A stretch of 64,000 nt of DNA from Microbacterium sp. BR1 (GTDB taxonomy: Bacteria; Actinomycetota; Actinomycetes; Actinomycetales; Microbacteriaceae), in contig NZ_NMUN01000003.1 of NCBI RefSeq assembly GCF_002812725.1, positions 124,001 to 188,000 on the forward strand, given 5' to 3'. The position numbers were made by a program, and so were the translations under genes. How positions within the stretch are numbered: the stretch's first letter is position 1; the number at the start of each line of letters is the position of its first letter. The notes under the pieces were generated by a model that saw only the letters and a program-made list of their open reading frames with translations, was not told the origin of the DNA and did not search any database. Below, in pieces: positions 37,505-46,575 of this stretch.

Positions 37505-38511
37505 GCGGACGCTATCGACGCGGCGGCCGATTGCGTGGCGAGGTCGTGTGCCACCATACGGCTCACCAGCCCGGGGAAGTCGACCTTGCGGCGCCAGCCG
37601 AGCTCCTGTTCGGCCTTCGTCGGGTCGCCGAGGAGGATGTCGACCTCGGCGGGACGCATGAACTCGGGATTCTGCCGGACGTACGGGCGCCAGTCCTCGA
37701 TGCCGATCTCGGCGAACGCGAGCGTCAGGAACTCCTCGATCGAGTGCGTCTCGCCCGTGGCGAGCACGAAGTCGTCGGGCACGGAATGCTGCAGCATGCG
37801 CCACATCCCCTCGACGAAGTCGCCCGCGTAGCCCCAGTCGCGCTTGGGCCAGAGGTCGCCGAGCTCGATGTCGGGCTGCAGACCGAGCTTGATGCGTGCC
37901 ACGGCGTGCGTGATCTTGCGAGTGACGAACTCTACCCCGCGACGTTCGCCCTCGTGGTTGAAGAGGATGCCGCAGGCGACGAACATCCCGTAGCTCTCGC
38001 GATAGTTCTTCGCGATCCAGTGGCCGTACAGCTTCGCGACGCCGTAGGGGCTGCGCGGGTGGAAGAGCGAATTCTCGTTGTAGCCCGCACCGGGGCGGTT
38101 GTAGTCGAGCCCCCCGAACATCTCCGAGGTCGAAGCTTGGTAGACACGGGTACGTTCCGCGCGGCCGGTGATCCGCACGGCCTCGAGCACGTTGAGAACG
38201 CCCTTGGCCGTCACATCCGCCGTGAGCGTGGGGTTCTTGAATGAGTACCCCACGTGGCTCACGGCCGCGAGGTTGTAGAGCTCGTCCGGGTCGGAGGTCT
38301 CTACGGCGCGCACGAGCGATGTCGGGTCGGTGAGGTCACCCTCGATCAGGCGGACGTACGGCATCTCGACAGCGACGCTTTCGCGGCGCGGATTGTGCTG
38401 GCCCCGGATCAGGCCGTAGACCTCGTAGCCCTTCTCGTGGAGCAGCTCAGCGAGGTGCCCACCGTCCTGACCGGTGATCCCGGTGATGAGTGCGCGGCGC
38501 GTATCTGCCAT
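37501..38511 (-). CDS. gmd: GDP-mannose 4,6-dehydratase
   Basis: Converts GDP-D-mannose to GDP-4-keto-6-deoxy-D-mannose. The 336-residue SDR protein has ALITGITGQDGGHLAELL, AAVSHVGYSF, ASTSEMFGG with the catalytic Thr-Ser-Glu region, SPYGVAKLYGHWI as the YxxxK pair, ILFNHEGERRG and LGDLWPKRDWGYAGDFVEGM, all diagnostic of Gmd. The ATG at 38511 has an ideal ribosome binding site (AGGAGGAATTC). Its substrate GDP-mannose needs ManA (58723-59913 in this window) plus ManB and ManC, which are not in the window. Confidence 0.97.
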   Translation of the reverse strand: MADTRRALITGITGQDGGHLAELLHEKGYEVYGLIRGQHNPRRESVAVEMPYVRLIEGDLTDPTSLVRAVETSDPDELYNLAAVSHVGYSFKNPTLTADVTAKGVLNVLEAVRITGRAERTRVYQASTSEMFGGLDYNRPGAGYNENSLFHPRSPYGVAKLYGHWIAKNYRESYGMFVACGILFNHEGERRGVEFVTRKITHAVARIKLGLQPDIELGDLWPKRDWGYAGDFVEGMWRMLQHSVPDDFVLATGETHSIEEFLTLAFAEIGIEDWRPYVRQNPEFMRPAEVDILLGDPTKAEQELGWRRKVDFPGLVSRMVAHDLATQSAAASIASA

Positions 38512-38558
38512 GAATTCCTCCTGCTTGATAACCCTGACAGCATAGTCGGCGAGGCTCC

Positions 38559-39800
38559 CTACGCCGTGATGGGCGGGGTCTGGTCGAGCGTCTGCAGCGC
38601 CCGCCGACACCGTCGCCAGAGCAGTACCGTCGCTCCCATTTCGGTGAGTGCGTATCCGATTGCTGCGCCGACGGGTCCGATCATGAGCGCGAGCACGATC
38701 ATGGCCGGGACTCCGACCAGTGTGGACAGCAGCGTCGCGCGCAGGACCGCGCCGGCTTCGCCCGCAGGGTAGAGGATGTGCCGGGTCATGGAGGTGCGAA
38801 CGGAGAAGAACGCGAAGGTGAGACCCATCGCCAGAAGCACCGGAGTCGATGACGCTGCGGCCGCACCGAAGAGGATCGCGCTTACCCAGGCGCCGAGAAC
38901 ACCGAGGCCGGCGAAGCCGAGGAGCCCGACCAGCCCGTGCGCCGTCAGAGCAAGTCGCATACGACGGCTGCGTCCGGGCCCGTGCGCCTCCGCGATCCAG
39001 GTCTGCAGGGCGTTCGCGAGCGTCATCGGGATGAACTGACCGAGCTTGAGCATCTTGTCCGCCGAGGCGAAACCCGCCGCCGCGGAGACCGGAGCGGTGA
39101 GCGACACGAGTGGCGTCGGCACGGTCGAATAGACGCTCAGCCCGACATCGTTGAGCGCGACGGGCGAGCCGGACCGGAATAGCTCCGCGACGTCCCGTCG
39201 GCGCGGCCACGCCGCGGGGTGGCTCCTGAGAACGCGCAGTGTGAAGAGTCCCGTGCCGACCAGAGTGACGGCGATCCCGGCGATCGGATAGAGCTCGACG
39301 GGAGCGCCGTAGAGGATCGCCAGAGCGCAACCGGCGGTGACGGCGAGGCGCGGGAGCGAGTCGTAGAAGACGATGGAGAGCGGATGGCCGACACCCGCCG
39401 AGAACCATGTGAAGGTCAAGGCGATGAATGCCCCCTGAAGCCCCATCAGTACCGCGAGCCACGTGTGCCCCGGGTCCGCGACCACCCAACAGATCACACA
39501 CATGATCGGGAGGGCGAGCGTGGCGACGAGCAGGCGGACCACGAGCGATCCACGGTACAGCTCACCGCGCCGCGTGTGGTCACTGATGGAGATGAGCGCG
39601 GGGCCGATCGACATCCAGCCGTATCCGATCACGATCGATGCGAGCGAGCCGATCGACTCACCCGCTATCGCGCTCGCCCATCCGGCCGGCCCAGCCGAGC
39701 GTGCCACGATGGGCAGGACCAGGAGCGGCGAGATGGCGGCGATCGTCGGGACGAGGAAGAACAGGACGAGGCGCCGCCACAGGGGGGAATCGTCGTTCAT
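38559..39800 (-). CDS. Wzx-like lipid-linked oligosaccharide flippase (MOP superfamily)
   Basis: A 413-residue protein with about twelve membrane segments and little else, the shape of polysaccharide flippases (Wzx/RfbX). Recognisable features are LVLFFLVPTIAAISPLLVLP at the start, VALNDVGLSVYSTVPTPLVSL in the middle and an Arg-rich loop at about 290-300. It would turn an undecaprenyl-linked repeat unit to the outer face, an alternative to the ABC exporters. The ATG at 39800 overlaps the stop of the GT4 gene upstream (ATGA). The gmd gene starts 47 nt on. Sequence divergence in this family makes the substrate unpredictable. Confidence 0.78.
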   Translation of the reverse strand: MNDDSPLWRRLVLFFLVPTIAAISPLLVLPIVARSAGPAGWASAIAGESIGSLASIVIGYGWMSIGPALISISDHTRRGELYRGSLVVRLLVATLALPIMCVICWVVADPGHTWLAVLMGLQGAFIALTFTWFSAGVGHPLSIVFYDSLPRLAVTAGCALAILYGAPVELYPIAGIAVTLVGTGLFTLRVLRSHPAAWPRRRDVAELFRSGSPVALNDVGLSVYSTVPTPLVSLTAPVSAAAGFASADKMLKLGQFIPMTLANALQTWIAEAHGPGRSRRMRLALTAHGLVGLLGFAGLGVLGAWVSAILFGAAAASSTPVLLAMGLTFAFFSVRTSMTRHILYPAGEAGAVLRATLLSTLVGVPAMIVLALMIGPVGAAIGYALTEMGATVLLWRRCRRALQTLDQTPPITA

Positions 39801-40924
39801 CGACCGGTCCGGCTTCGCTCGGCCGCAGCCTGGATGACTCGCGCGGTCTGCTCCGCCGAACGCTCCCACGTGTATTCGCTGCTTCGCCGCACGCCGGCCT
39901 CGCGGCGCTCTGTCTGATCATCAGCGAGTGCGTCACGGATTGCCGCGGCGAAAGGCGCCGGTGAGGTCGCATCCGCATAGATCGCGACATCGCCGCCGAC
40001 CTCCCGCAACACGGGCACATCGTTCGCGAGCACCACGCACCCGCGGCGCATCGCGTCGAGCACGGGCAGGCCGAATCCTTCTTCGAGAGACGGGCACACG
40101 TACAGCGATGCGCACGCGTAGAGCGCCTCGAGCTGTGCTGCGCTCACCCAGCCCGGCAGGACGACGTCGCCTTGGAGGCGCAGACGTTCGACGAGCGGAG
40201 CCAGGGGGTCCGCGCCGCGACTGCCCGGAACGACGACGAGGGGGCGGTCGCCCTCCACGGTCGCAACGGCGCGCAGGATGCCCTCGAAGTTCTTGTGCGG
40301 GAGCCGGTTGCCGGTGCTCATCACGATCGGGCGGCCCGGACGGATTCCCAGCGCCGCGAGCTCGGACCACGGGTCGTCCGGCACGGACGGCTCGTTGGTT
40401 CCGTGCGCGATGACCGTGACGACTGCCGGATCGACTCCCATGTGGGCGATCACCTCGGACGCTGCGGTGTGCGAGCCGGTGATCACGAGGTCCGACGAGC
40501 GGGCGGCCCGTCCCATCAGCCAGGCCGTCACGCGAGCGAGCACACCGCCCAGACCTCCGCCATCGCGGAGGTGATAGGTCGCGTCGTGGGTCGTCGTCAC
40601 ACGGGGGACGACGGAACGGCCGAGCGGCGCGAAGTTGGCCGGGCTCCAGACGACATCGGCCCCGAGCCGCCTTGCGCGCCGGTCGACTGCCAGCACCTCA
40701 CCGGCCGCCCACGACAAGCGATCCGTCCCGACCCAGTCGACCACGTGCACCTCGCCGGGGAAGAACCCGCGTACGCGGTCCGCCCCTGCTCGATTCGTCA
40801 GCGCGACGAACTGCGCGTCGGGGAGCGCCTGCGGCAGACGCGTCGCGATCGCACGTGCGTACGTCTCGGTGCCCCCTCTCCGTCCGGTGAAGAAGAGCAG
40901 ATCCACGAGCACTCGGATCGGCAT
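39797..40924 (-). CDS. GT4-family glycosyltransferase
   Basis: A 375-residue GT-B enzyme. It begins IRVLVDLLFFTGRRGGTETY, typical for GT4 enzymes, and has VVWSPANFAPL, TTHDATYH, IVMSTGNRLPHKNFEGIL at the donor side and EEGFGLPVLDAM, where the second Glu of EX7E is Asp, a conservative change. The ATG at 40924 is chosen for alignment with the family start. It belongs to the set GT4 (42125), GT2 (40929), this gene and the flippase, all closely packed. Mannosyl- or rhamnosyl-transferase activity is plausible. Confidence 0.88.
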   Translation of the reverse strand: MPIRVLVDLLFFTGRRGGTETYARAIATRLPQALPDAQFVALTNRAGADRVRGFFPGEVHVVDWVGTDRLSWAAGEVLAVDRRARRLGADVVWSPANFAPLGRSVVPRVTTTHDATYHLRDGGGLGGVLARVTAWLMGRAARSSDLVITGSHTAASEVIAHMGVDPAVVTVIAHGTNEPSVPDDPWSELAALGIRPGRPIVMSTGNRLPHKNFEGILRAVATVEGDRPLVVVPGSRGADPLAPLVERLRLQGDVVLPGWVSAAQLEALYACASLYVCPSLEEGFGLPVLDAMRRGCVVLANDVPVLREVGGDVAIYADATSPAPFAAAIRDALADDQTERREAGVRRSSEYTWERSAEQTARVIQAAAERSRTGR

Positions 40925-40928
40925 CCGA

Positions 40929-42128
40929 TCAGCTCTCGATGACTGCGCCCGGGCGGGTCTCGCGGCGGGGAGTGGTGAGGACACCGGAGAAGAAGCTCAT
41001 CATCATCGTCTGGAACCCGAGGATCAGACCGAGCGCGCTGGGGATGGCGATCCGCACCACGTCTGCCGCATCCTGCGGACCGAAGTCGAGGCTTCCCCAT
41101 CGTGCGACCTGGACGACGCCGATCGCGATACCGATCAGGAAGAGAGCGAGTCCGATCAGCAGGCCGCGTTCGGCGGACCACTTCGCCACGACGGACCGAT
41201 AGCGGGGACTGGCCGGAAGGAATCCTTCCTGCGTTGCGAAGAGCTTGGTCAACCAGAAGAACAGGAGCGCCTGGTAGCCGATGACGCACAGCGCGCTCGC
41301 GTAGACCATCGTCGTCACGTCGAAACCGACTCCGGCGATCTCTATGCCTCCGAAGGCGATGATGCCGACGGCGATGGCACCGAGGAGGAATGCGACGAGG
41401 CCGGGGTACACGAACAGCCAGCGCGGTGCGAACAGCAGCAGGAATCGCAGGTGACGCCACCCGTCGTGCCAGCTGCGCAGATGCGGCGGGCGGGATCGTC
41501 CATCCTTCTTCAGGGTCGTCGGCACCTCTTCGATCCGGTACCGCGCGAGCGAGGCTTTGACCACCATCTCGGAGGCGAACTCCATCCCGGTGGTCTGCAG
41601 GTCGAGAGCGCGGATGCGGTCGCGATTGAAGCCGCGCATGCCGCAGTGGAAGTCGCCGATGCCGGGGCGGAAGAACAGCTGGCCGATTCCCGAGAGCACG
41701 GGGTTGCCGAGGTACTTGTGCAGAGGGGGCATCGCTCCGGGTTCGATACCGCCCTTGAAACGGTTGCCCATGACGAGGTCGGCGCCACCGCGCAGGCGCT
41801 CGACGAAGGCGTCCAGGTTCACGAAGTCGTAGCTGTCGTCGGCGTCGCCCATGATGATGAACCGACCGCGTGCGTTCTCGATCCCGTTGATCAGCGCGGC
41901 TCCGTATCCTCGCCGCGGCGCTTCGCTCACGCGCGCGCCGAGTCCTGTCGCGATCGCCTGGGAGCCGTCTGTGGACCCGTTGTCCGATATCAGGACCTCG
42001 CCCCGCACGCCGCTGCGCGACAGGAAGCTCTGCGCCTTTTCGATGCAGATGGCCAGGGTCTCTGCCTCGTTGAGGCACGGCATCAGGATGGTCAGTTCGA
42101 GCGAGTCCTGCTGGGCGGGCTGGGTCAC
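40929..42128 (-). CDS. GT2-family glycosyltransferase with membrane tail
   Basis: A 399-residue protein whose N-terminal part (about 1-230) is a GT2 domain: LTILMPCLNEAETLAICIEKA, VLISDNGSTDGS, GYGAALINGI, IIMGDADDSYDF with the DxD site, and DFHCGMRGFNRD. This is close to dolichol-phosphate mannosyltransferase-type enzymes. The C-terminal part has about four membrane segments (about 230-380), so it is anchored and may make a polyprenyl-phosphate sugar or a lipid-linked intermediate. The GTG at 42128 overlaps the stop of the upstream GT4 gene. Confidence 0.88.
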   Translation of the reverse strand: MTQPAQQDSLELTILMPCLNEAETLAICIEKAQSFLSRSGVRGEVLISDNGSTDGSQAIATGLGARVSEAPRRGYGAALINGIENARGRFIIMGDADDSYDFVNLDAFVERLRGGADLVMGNRFKGGIEPGAMPPLHKYLGNPVLSGIGQLFFRPGIGDFHCGMRGFNRDRIRALDLQTTGMEFASEMVVKASLARYRIEEVPTTLKKDGRSRPPHLRSWHDGWRHLRFLLLFAPRWLFVYPGLVAFLLGAIAVGIIAFGGIEIAGVGFDVTTMVYASALCVIGYQALLFFWLTKLFATQEGFLPASPRYRSVVAKWSAERGLLIGLALFLIGIAIGVVQVARWGSLDFGPQDAADVVRIAIPSALGLILGFQTMMMSFFSGVLTTPRRETRPGAVIES

Positions 42129-43342
42129 GTTGATCCTTCTGGGGTCTCGGCGCGGTGGTCGTCAGCTGTCCGCTGCGGATCGGGCGGAGATCCGAGTTCC
42201 GTGAGGATGCCGTCCACCGTGCGGGCGACGGTGCGCGTCGTGATGGCCGATTCGTACCAGGATCTCGCACTTCGACGGAGAGTCGTTCCGCCGCGGACGG
42301 CTCGCACGATCGTGTCGCCCAGATCGGACGGCGAGGTCGAGTCGGCGATGTAGCCGTTGACCCCGGCCTCGATGAGCTCGGTTGCGGCGTTTCCCGGGTC
42401 GGAAACGAGGACCACGGGGGTTCCGTGCGCCGATGCCTCGACGACGACGAGCCCGTACCCCTCGCGTCGTGACGGGTTGACCAGCAGGGCGGCACCGGCC
42501 ATGATCTCGTCGAGCCGCTCCTGGGACACGAATCCCTCCCGTTCGGTCCATGCTTCGCCGTTCACCGCTGTGATCGCATCGTCGACGGCCGAGGTGCTCG
42601 GGCCCGAGCCCAGGATCACGAGTCGTAGGTCGGGGATCTGTTCCCGGGCTGCGGCGATGGCCGCGGGGATGACTTCCACCCGTTTGTCCGGGATGTGTCG
42701 GCCGGCGTACACGGCATAGGGCGGCGAAGCGGCCTCTGGGCTGAACCGATTCGGCGAGTCGCCGTCGATCAGGCCGGGGCTGATCGCCAGGCGTCCGCGC
42801 AGGCCTTCCCTCTGCAGCTGCGTGGCGGTGAGTTGCGAATGGCAGGTCGCGATCGGTGTCAACCGAACGGCGATCCGCTGCAAAGCCCACGCGACCGTGC
42901 CGGTCACGCGGCCCGCATATTCGATCCACTGCGCTCGACCCCAGACCTCGAGATAGTCGACGACGATCCGGGTTCCGGAGCCCGCGAGCGCGGCCCGGGC
43001 GGCGAAGACGTTCAAGATCGGCAGACCGCTGACGATGATGGCGCGATATTCGCGTCGTCGGCGCAGGAGGAAGCGGAACAGCCCCCACGCATAAGCGAGT
43101 GCGGCGGACGTGCGGCGGACGCCCTTTTCGTCGTAGAGGCGCAGCGCTCCCGTGACGGGAATGACGGTGAAGGCGTCCTGTGCGGGTGCCTCGTCGGCCG
43201 GCCACTGCCTGGTCGTGAAGTAATCGACGTCGATTCCGCGGTGCTGCAGGTGTTCGGCATACGAGCGATAGACCCGCTCTCCGCCGCCGGTGGAGTGCGG
43301 GAAGAGGCAGTCGTAGGCGATCGCGATTCGATCTCGTCGCAC
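42125..43342 (-). CDS. GT4-family glycosyltransferase
   Basis: A 405-residue GT-B enzyme, the first gene of the long minus-strand operon running to 31172. It shows IAIAYDCLFPHSTGGGERVY at the start, IVSGLPILNVFAAR, AVYAGRHIPDKRVEVIPAA in the donor-side region and an intact EX7E (REGYGLVVVEASAHGTPVV). The C-terminus is short and unordered. The GTG at 43342 is the first in-frame start; the upstream 216 nt shared with the divergent GT4 gene hold no clear promoter beyond TACGAT on the other strand. Donor and acceptor unknown. Confidence 0.88.
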   Translation of the reverse strand: MRRDRIAIAYDCLFPHSTGGGERVYRSYAEHLQHRGIDVDYFTTRQWPADEAPAQDAFTVIPVTGALRLYDEKGVRRTSAALAYAWGLFRFLLRRRREYRAIIVSGLPILNVFAARAALAGSGTRIVVDYLEVWGRAQWIEYAGRVTGTVAWALQRIAVRLTPIATCHSQLTATQLQREGLRGRLAISPGLIDGDSPNRFSPEAASPPYAVYAGRHIPDKRVEVIPAAIAAAREQIPDLRLVILGSGPSTSAVDDAITAVNGEAWTEREGFVSQERLDEIMAGAALLVNPSRREGYGLVVVEASAHGTPVVLVSDPGNAATELIEAGVNGYIADSTSPSDLGDTIVRAVRGGTTLRRSARSWYESAITTRTVARTVDGILTELGSPPDPQRTADDHRAETPEGST

Positions 43343-43546
43343 GCGGTCTCAGCATTCTTCGGGGCGGAGCGGATGTTCCGCACTGATCTCTTCGACGAAA
43401 GCCGGGGCGTCGGGCATCCGCTCGTCGATCATGGTTCACCCGGTCGGCAGATCACCAGGACAGTGACACACTTTAGCCGATGGCGCTTGAGCGGCTCCTG
43501 ATCGAGGGAGCACGCGTGCTGCCCGGTCCACTGCGGGCGTCTCAAC

Positions 43547-43552
43547 TACGAT
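43547..43552 (+). promoter_or_regulatory. putative -10 hexamer for the GT4 gene at 43559
   Basis: TACGAT lies 6 nt before the GTG at 43559 without a ribosome binding site between. The rest of 43343-43546 shows nothing recognisable. Confidence 0.4.
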
Positions 43553-43558
43553 GGCCCG

Positions 43559-44617
43559 GTGACGATTGCGATCAACGGGCGGTTCGTCCTCAGCTCTTTC
43601 GGCGGGGCGCGCCGCTTCGCTTTCGAACTCACCGAGGGTCTCCACCGGCTCCGCGAGGACGTCCTGCTGCTGGTCCCGCCGGTGCCCGCCGGCACCGAGT
43701 TGCCGAACGTTCCGACGCGGACGATCGGTCGCACGTCAGGTCCGCTGTGGGAACAGATCGAGTTGCCGCTGTGGCTGCGGACCCACGGGCGACCTCTGCT
43801 GGTCAATCCCGCCACGATCGCCCCCGTCTTCCACTCGCCGCAGATCTCCGTCGTGCACGACATCGCCCCCGCGCTGCGACCGCAGGATTTCAGCGCTCTC
43901 TTCCGGCTGCAGTGGAAACTCGCGGTGCGATTCGGGATGCTGCGCCGAGGGCAAGGACTCGTGACGATCAGTGACGTGTCTCGCCGGGAGATCGCGGAAC
44001 ACTTCGGCGTCACCCCGGAGCGAATCGAGGTCGTGTACCTCGGAGCGGACGGCCCCGCCGGGGGAGTACCGCGCTCGACGTCCGATACGGCGTCGTCATT
44101 TCTCGTGTTCGGACGCCACGGCGCGGCGAAGAACATCCGCGCGGTCATCGATGCCGCGACGCACCTGCCGGATTCGTCACCGCTCACGGTGCGGTTCATC
44201 GGACAACTCGACCCCGCACTCGAGCCGTACGCGCGCGACAAGCGCGTCACCGACGGTCGTCTCGTGTGGCGAGGACGGGTCAGCGACGAGGATCTGGTGA
44301 ACGAATTCGCCGGTGCGCTCGGTTTCGTCTGGCCGTCGCTGCACGAGGGATTCGGTCTTCCGCCTGTCGAAGCGCAGCGGTTCGGTCTGCCGGTCATCGC
44401 CTCGGACATCCCCATCAATCGCGAGATCCTGGGCGATTCCGCGATGTACTTCCCCCCGATGGACCCTGCTGCGCTCGCCGCGTGCATGACCCGGCTCGCC
44501 GAGGACGCCGCTCTCCGTGGCGAGCTGCGTGAGCGAGGCCGAGAGAACGCCAGCCGCTTCACCTGGGACGAGACCGCGCGCGGTTGGGATGCGCTGATCC
44601 GCAGCCACGGCTCATGA
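43559..44617 (+). CDS. GT4-family glycosyltransferase
   Basis: A 352-residue GT-B enzyme with IAINGRFVLSSFGGARRFAF at the start, HSPQISVVHDIAPALRPQDF, TISDVSRREIAEHFGV (the helix preceding the donor domain), VFGRHGAAKNIRAVIDAA and an intact EX7E (HEGFGLPPVEAQRFGLPVI). This resembles mannosyl- and rhamnosyl-transferases of the WbdA or MtfB type. The GTG at 43559 follows TACGAT. It is divergent from the GT4 gene at 42125-43342 and is followed by a GT2 gene 63 nt on. Confidence 0.88.
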   Translation: MTIAINGRFVLSSFGGARRFAFELTEGLHRLREDVLLLVPPVPAGTELPNVPTRTIGRTSGPLWEQIELPLWLRTHGRPLLVNPATIAPVFHSPQISVVHDIAPALRPQDFSALFRLQWKLAVRFGMLRRGQGLVTISDVSRREIAEHFGVTPERIEVVYLGADGPAGGVPRSTSDTASSFLVFGRHGAAKNIRAVIDAATHLPDSSPLTVRFIGQLDPALEPYARDKRVTDGRLVWRGRVSDEDLVNEFAGALGFVWPSLHEGFGLPPVEAQRFGLPVIASDIPINREILGDSAMYFPPMDPAALAACMTRLAEDAALRGELRERGRENASRFTWDETARGWDALIRSHGS

Positions 44618-44680
44618 CGTCGTGCGCCGAACGGCACCGCTGAGGCGGGGTGTCTCCGTGATCGCACGAATCGGGGGAGA

Positions 44681-45571
44681 ATGGCCGACGTGAACCTCGG
44701 ACTTGTCGTGACGACCCTGGGACGGATCGATCCGTTGCGCGCCCTTCTGACCTCGTTGGTGGGGCAGCTCGAAGCCGACGACCGTGTCGTCTTGGTCACT
44801 CAGGGGCGTCATGACGAGGTGGTCGCGCTCGCCGAGGAGTTCGAAGCGCAGGGAGTTCCGGTCGTCGTCGCGCGGTCCGAGCGCGGCGCCGCCCTCGGTC
44901 GCAACACGGGCGTGGCGGCCCTGCCGGCGGGAGATTTCGTCGTCAACTTCCCGAACGACACGACCGTGTTCCCCGCCGGCGTCGTCGGCCGCATCCGCGC
45001 CGCAGTCGGCGCGCCCGACTTCATCGCCGGGGGCTTCACCTCCTGGGACGAACGAGGCCCGAAGACCGTGCTCCCCGCCGCGGGCACCGCCCTCGACAAG
45101 TGGAACGTGTGGAGCGTCATCGAGATGGGCATCCTCATGCGGCGATCGCTGTTCGACGAGGTGGGGGGATTCGACACGACGATCGGCCCCGGTGCGACCA
45201 CGCCCTGGCAGGTGGCCGAGGGCACCGACCTGCTGCTGCGTGCCATGGAGCGAGAGCCGGCGATGGCCGAGGAGTTCGTCTGGCTCCCACACGACGTCTA
45301 TGTCGAGGGGATCTCCACAGCGTTCGGGCTGACGCCGCAAGAGCGACGCCGGAAGATGCGAGCCTACGGACGCGGAACGGGTCGGGCGATGGCCGTGCAT
45401 CGCTATCCGCTGTGGTGGCGCGCGGCCTTCACTCTCGCGGGGCTGCTCTACGGGGTGCGCAACCCCCACCCGGTCACCCTCACCGATGGATGGCCGATGT
45501 TCGTCGGACGACTCGAGGGTTCGCTCGGATTCACCGTGGGCCAGCGCGCGATGGTTTCGACCACCCGCTGA
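44681..45571 (+). CDS. GT2-family glycosyltransferase
   Basis: A 296-residue GT-A fold protein. It has LGLVVTTLGRIDPLRALLTSL at the start, ARSERGAALGRNTG, then FPNDTTVFPAG at the place of the metal site, where Asn-Asp replaces the usual Asp-x-Asp. GILMRRSLFDEVGGFDTTIG and an EGTDLLLRAM segment supply the catalytic Glu/Asp region. The tail has a short amphipathic stretch with Trp-Trp (about 235-255). The ATG at 44681 has GGGGGAGA just upstream. Donor and acceptor unknown; it lies just before UDP-xylose synthesis genes, so a pentosyl donor is possible but unproven. Confidence 0.82.
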   Translation: MADVNLGLVVTTLGRIDPLRALLTSLVGQLEADDRVVLVTQGRHDEVVALAEEFEAQGVPVVVARSERGAALGRNTGVAALPAGDFVVNFPNDTTVFPAGVVGRIRAAVGAPDFIAGGFTSWDERGPKTVLPAAGTALDKWNVWSVIEMGILMRRSLFDEVGGFDTTIGPGATTPWQVAEGTDLLLRAMEREPAMAEEFVWLPHDVYVEGISTAFGLTPQERRRKMRAYGRGTGRAMAVHRYPLWWRAAFTLAGLLYGVRNPHPVTLTDGWPMFVGRLEGSLGFTVGQRAMVSTTR

Positions 45572-45620
45572 CGCTCGTGCGCGAGCACGTCGGTCGCCTG
45601 GTCGTCACGATGCGGGCGGG

Positions 45621-45626
45621 TAGGCT
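45621..45626 (+). promoter_or_regulatory. putative -10 hexamer for the UDP-xylose synthase gene
   Basis: TAGGCT lies 6 nt before the GTG at 45633, the same arrangement as at manA, and there is no ribosome binding site. Confidence 0.45.
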
Positions 45627-45632
45627 ACGTGG

Positions 45633-46574
45633 GTGTCATCTCGGATTCTCGTCACCGGCGGCGCCGGATTCATCGGCTCGCACCTGTCAGAGCGCCTTCT
45701 CGCCGAAGGCAATGAAGTCATCTGCGTCGACAACTTCTTCACCGGGGCTCGCGCGAACATCGAGCACCTGTTCGGCAACCCTCGTTTCGAGGTGTTGCGC
45801 CACGACGTGACGTTCCCGCTCTACGTCGAGGTGGACCAGATCTACAACCTCGCCTGTCCGGCGTCGCCCGTGCACTATCAGCACGATCCGGTCCAGACCA
45901 CGAAGACGAGCGTGGTCGGCGCGATCAACATGCTCGGCCTCGCCAAGCGGCTCCGCGTGCCGATCCTGCAGGCGTCGACCTCGGAGGTCTACGGGGACCC
46001 GGCCATCCATCCGCAGACGGAGGATTACTGGGGCAACGTCAACCCGATCGGTCCCCGATCCTGCTATGACGAGGGCAAGCGCGCTGCCGAGACCCTCTTC
46101 TTCGACTACCGCCGGCAGCACGACCTCGACATCAAGGTCATCCGTATTTTCAACACCTACGGTCCGCGCATGCACCCGAGTGACGGCCGGGTGGTGTCGA
46201 ACTTCATCGTCCAGGCGCTCCGCGGCGAGCCGATCACGATCTACGGTGACGGCTCTCAGACGCGCTCGTTCTGCTACGTCGATGACCTGGTGGACGGCAT
46301 GGTGCGCCTGATGGCGACGGGCCATGACGTCACGGGTCCGATCAACGTCGGCAATCCGGGCGAGTTCACGATGCTCGAGCTCGCGCAAGCGGTCATCGAG
46401 ATCACGGGAAGCTCGTCGACGCTGGATTACCGGCCGCTTCCGCAGGACGATCCGAAGCAGCGTCAGCCCGATATCTCCCGAGCCCGTGCGGAACTGGGCT
46501 GGCAGCCGACCATCGCGCTCACGGAGGGGCTGCGGAGCACGGTCGACTACTTCCGCGGCGTCCTCGCGGTCTGA
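45633..46574 (+). CDS. UDP-glucuronate decarboxylase (UDP-xylose synthase) family
   Basis: Decarboxylates UDP-glucuronate to UDP-xylose. The 313-residue SDR protein has [45 protein letters not shown], the catalytic [26 protein letters not shown] containing the YxxxK pair and [10 protein letters not shown]. Together [12 protein letters not shown] and SCYDEGKR are diagnostic of UXS. The GTG at 45633 follows TAGGCT. The gene converges on ugd with 1 nt between stops, and the two enzymes act in sequence. A bifunctional or shunted product (UDP-4-keto-pentose) cannot be excluded. Confidence 0.92.
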   Translation: MSSRILVTGGAGFIGSHLSERLLAEGNEVICVDNFFTGARANIEHLFGNPRFEVLRHDVTFPLYVEVDQIYNLACPASPVHYQHDPVQTTKTSVVGAINMLGLAKRLRVPILQASTSEVYGDPAIHPQTEDYWGNVNPIGPRSCYDEGKRAAETLFFDYRRQHDLDIKVIRIFNTYGPRMHPSDGRVVSNFIVQALRGEPITIYGDGSQTRSFCYVDDLVDGMVRLMATGHDVTGPINVGNPGEFTMLELAQAVIEITGSSSTLDYRPLPQDDPKQRQPDISRARAELGWQPTIALTEGLRSTVDYFRGVLAV

Positions 46575-46575
46575 C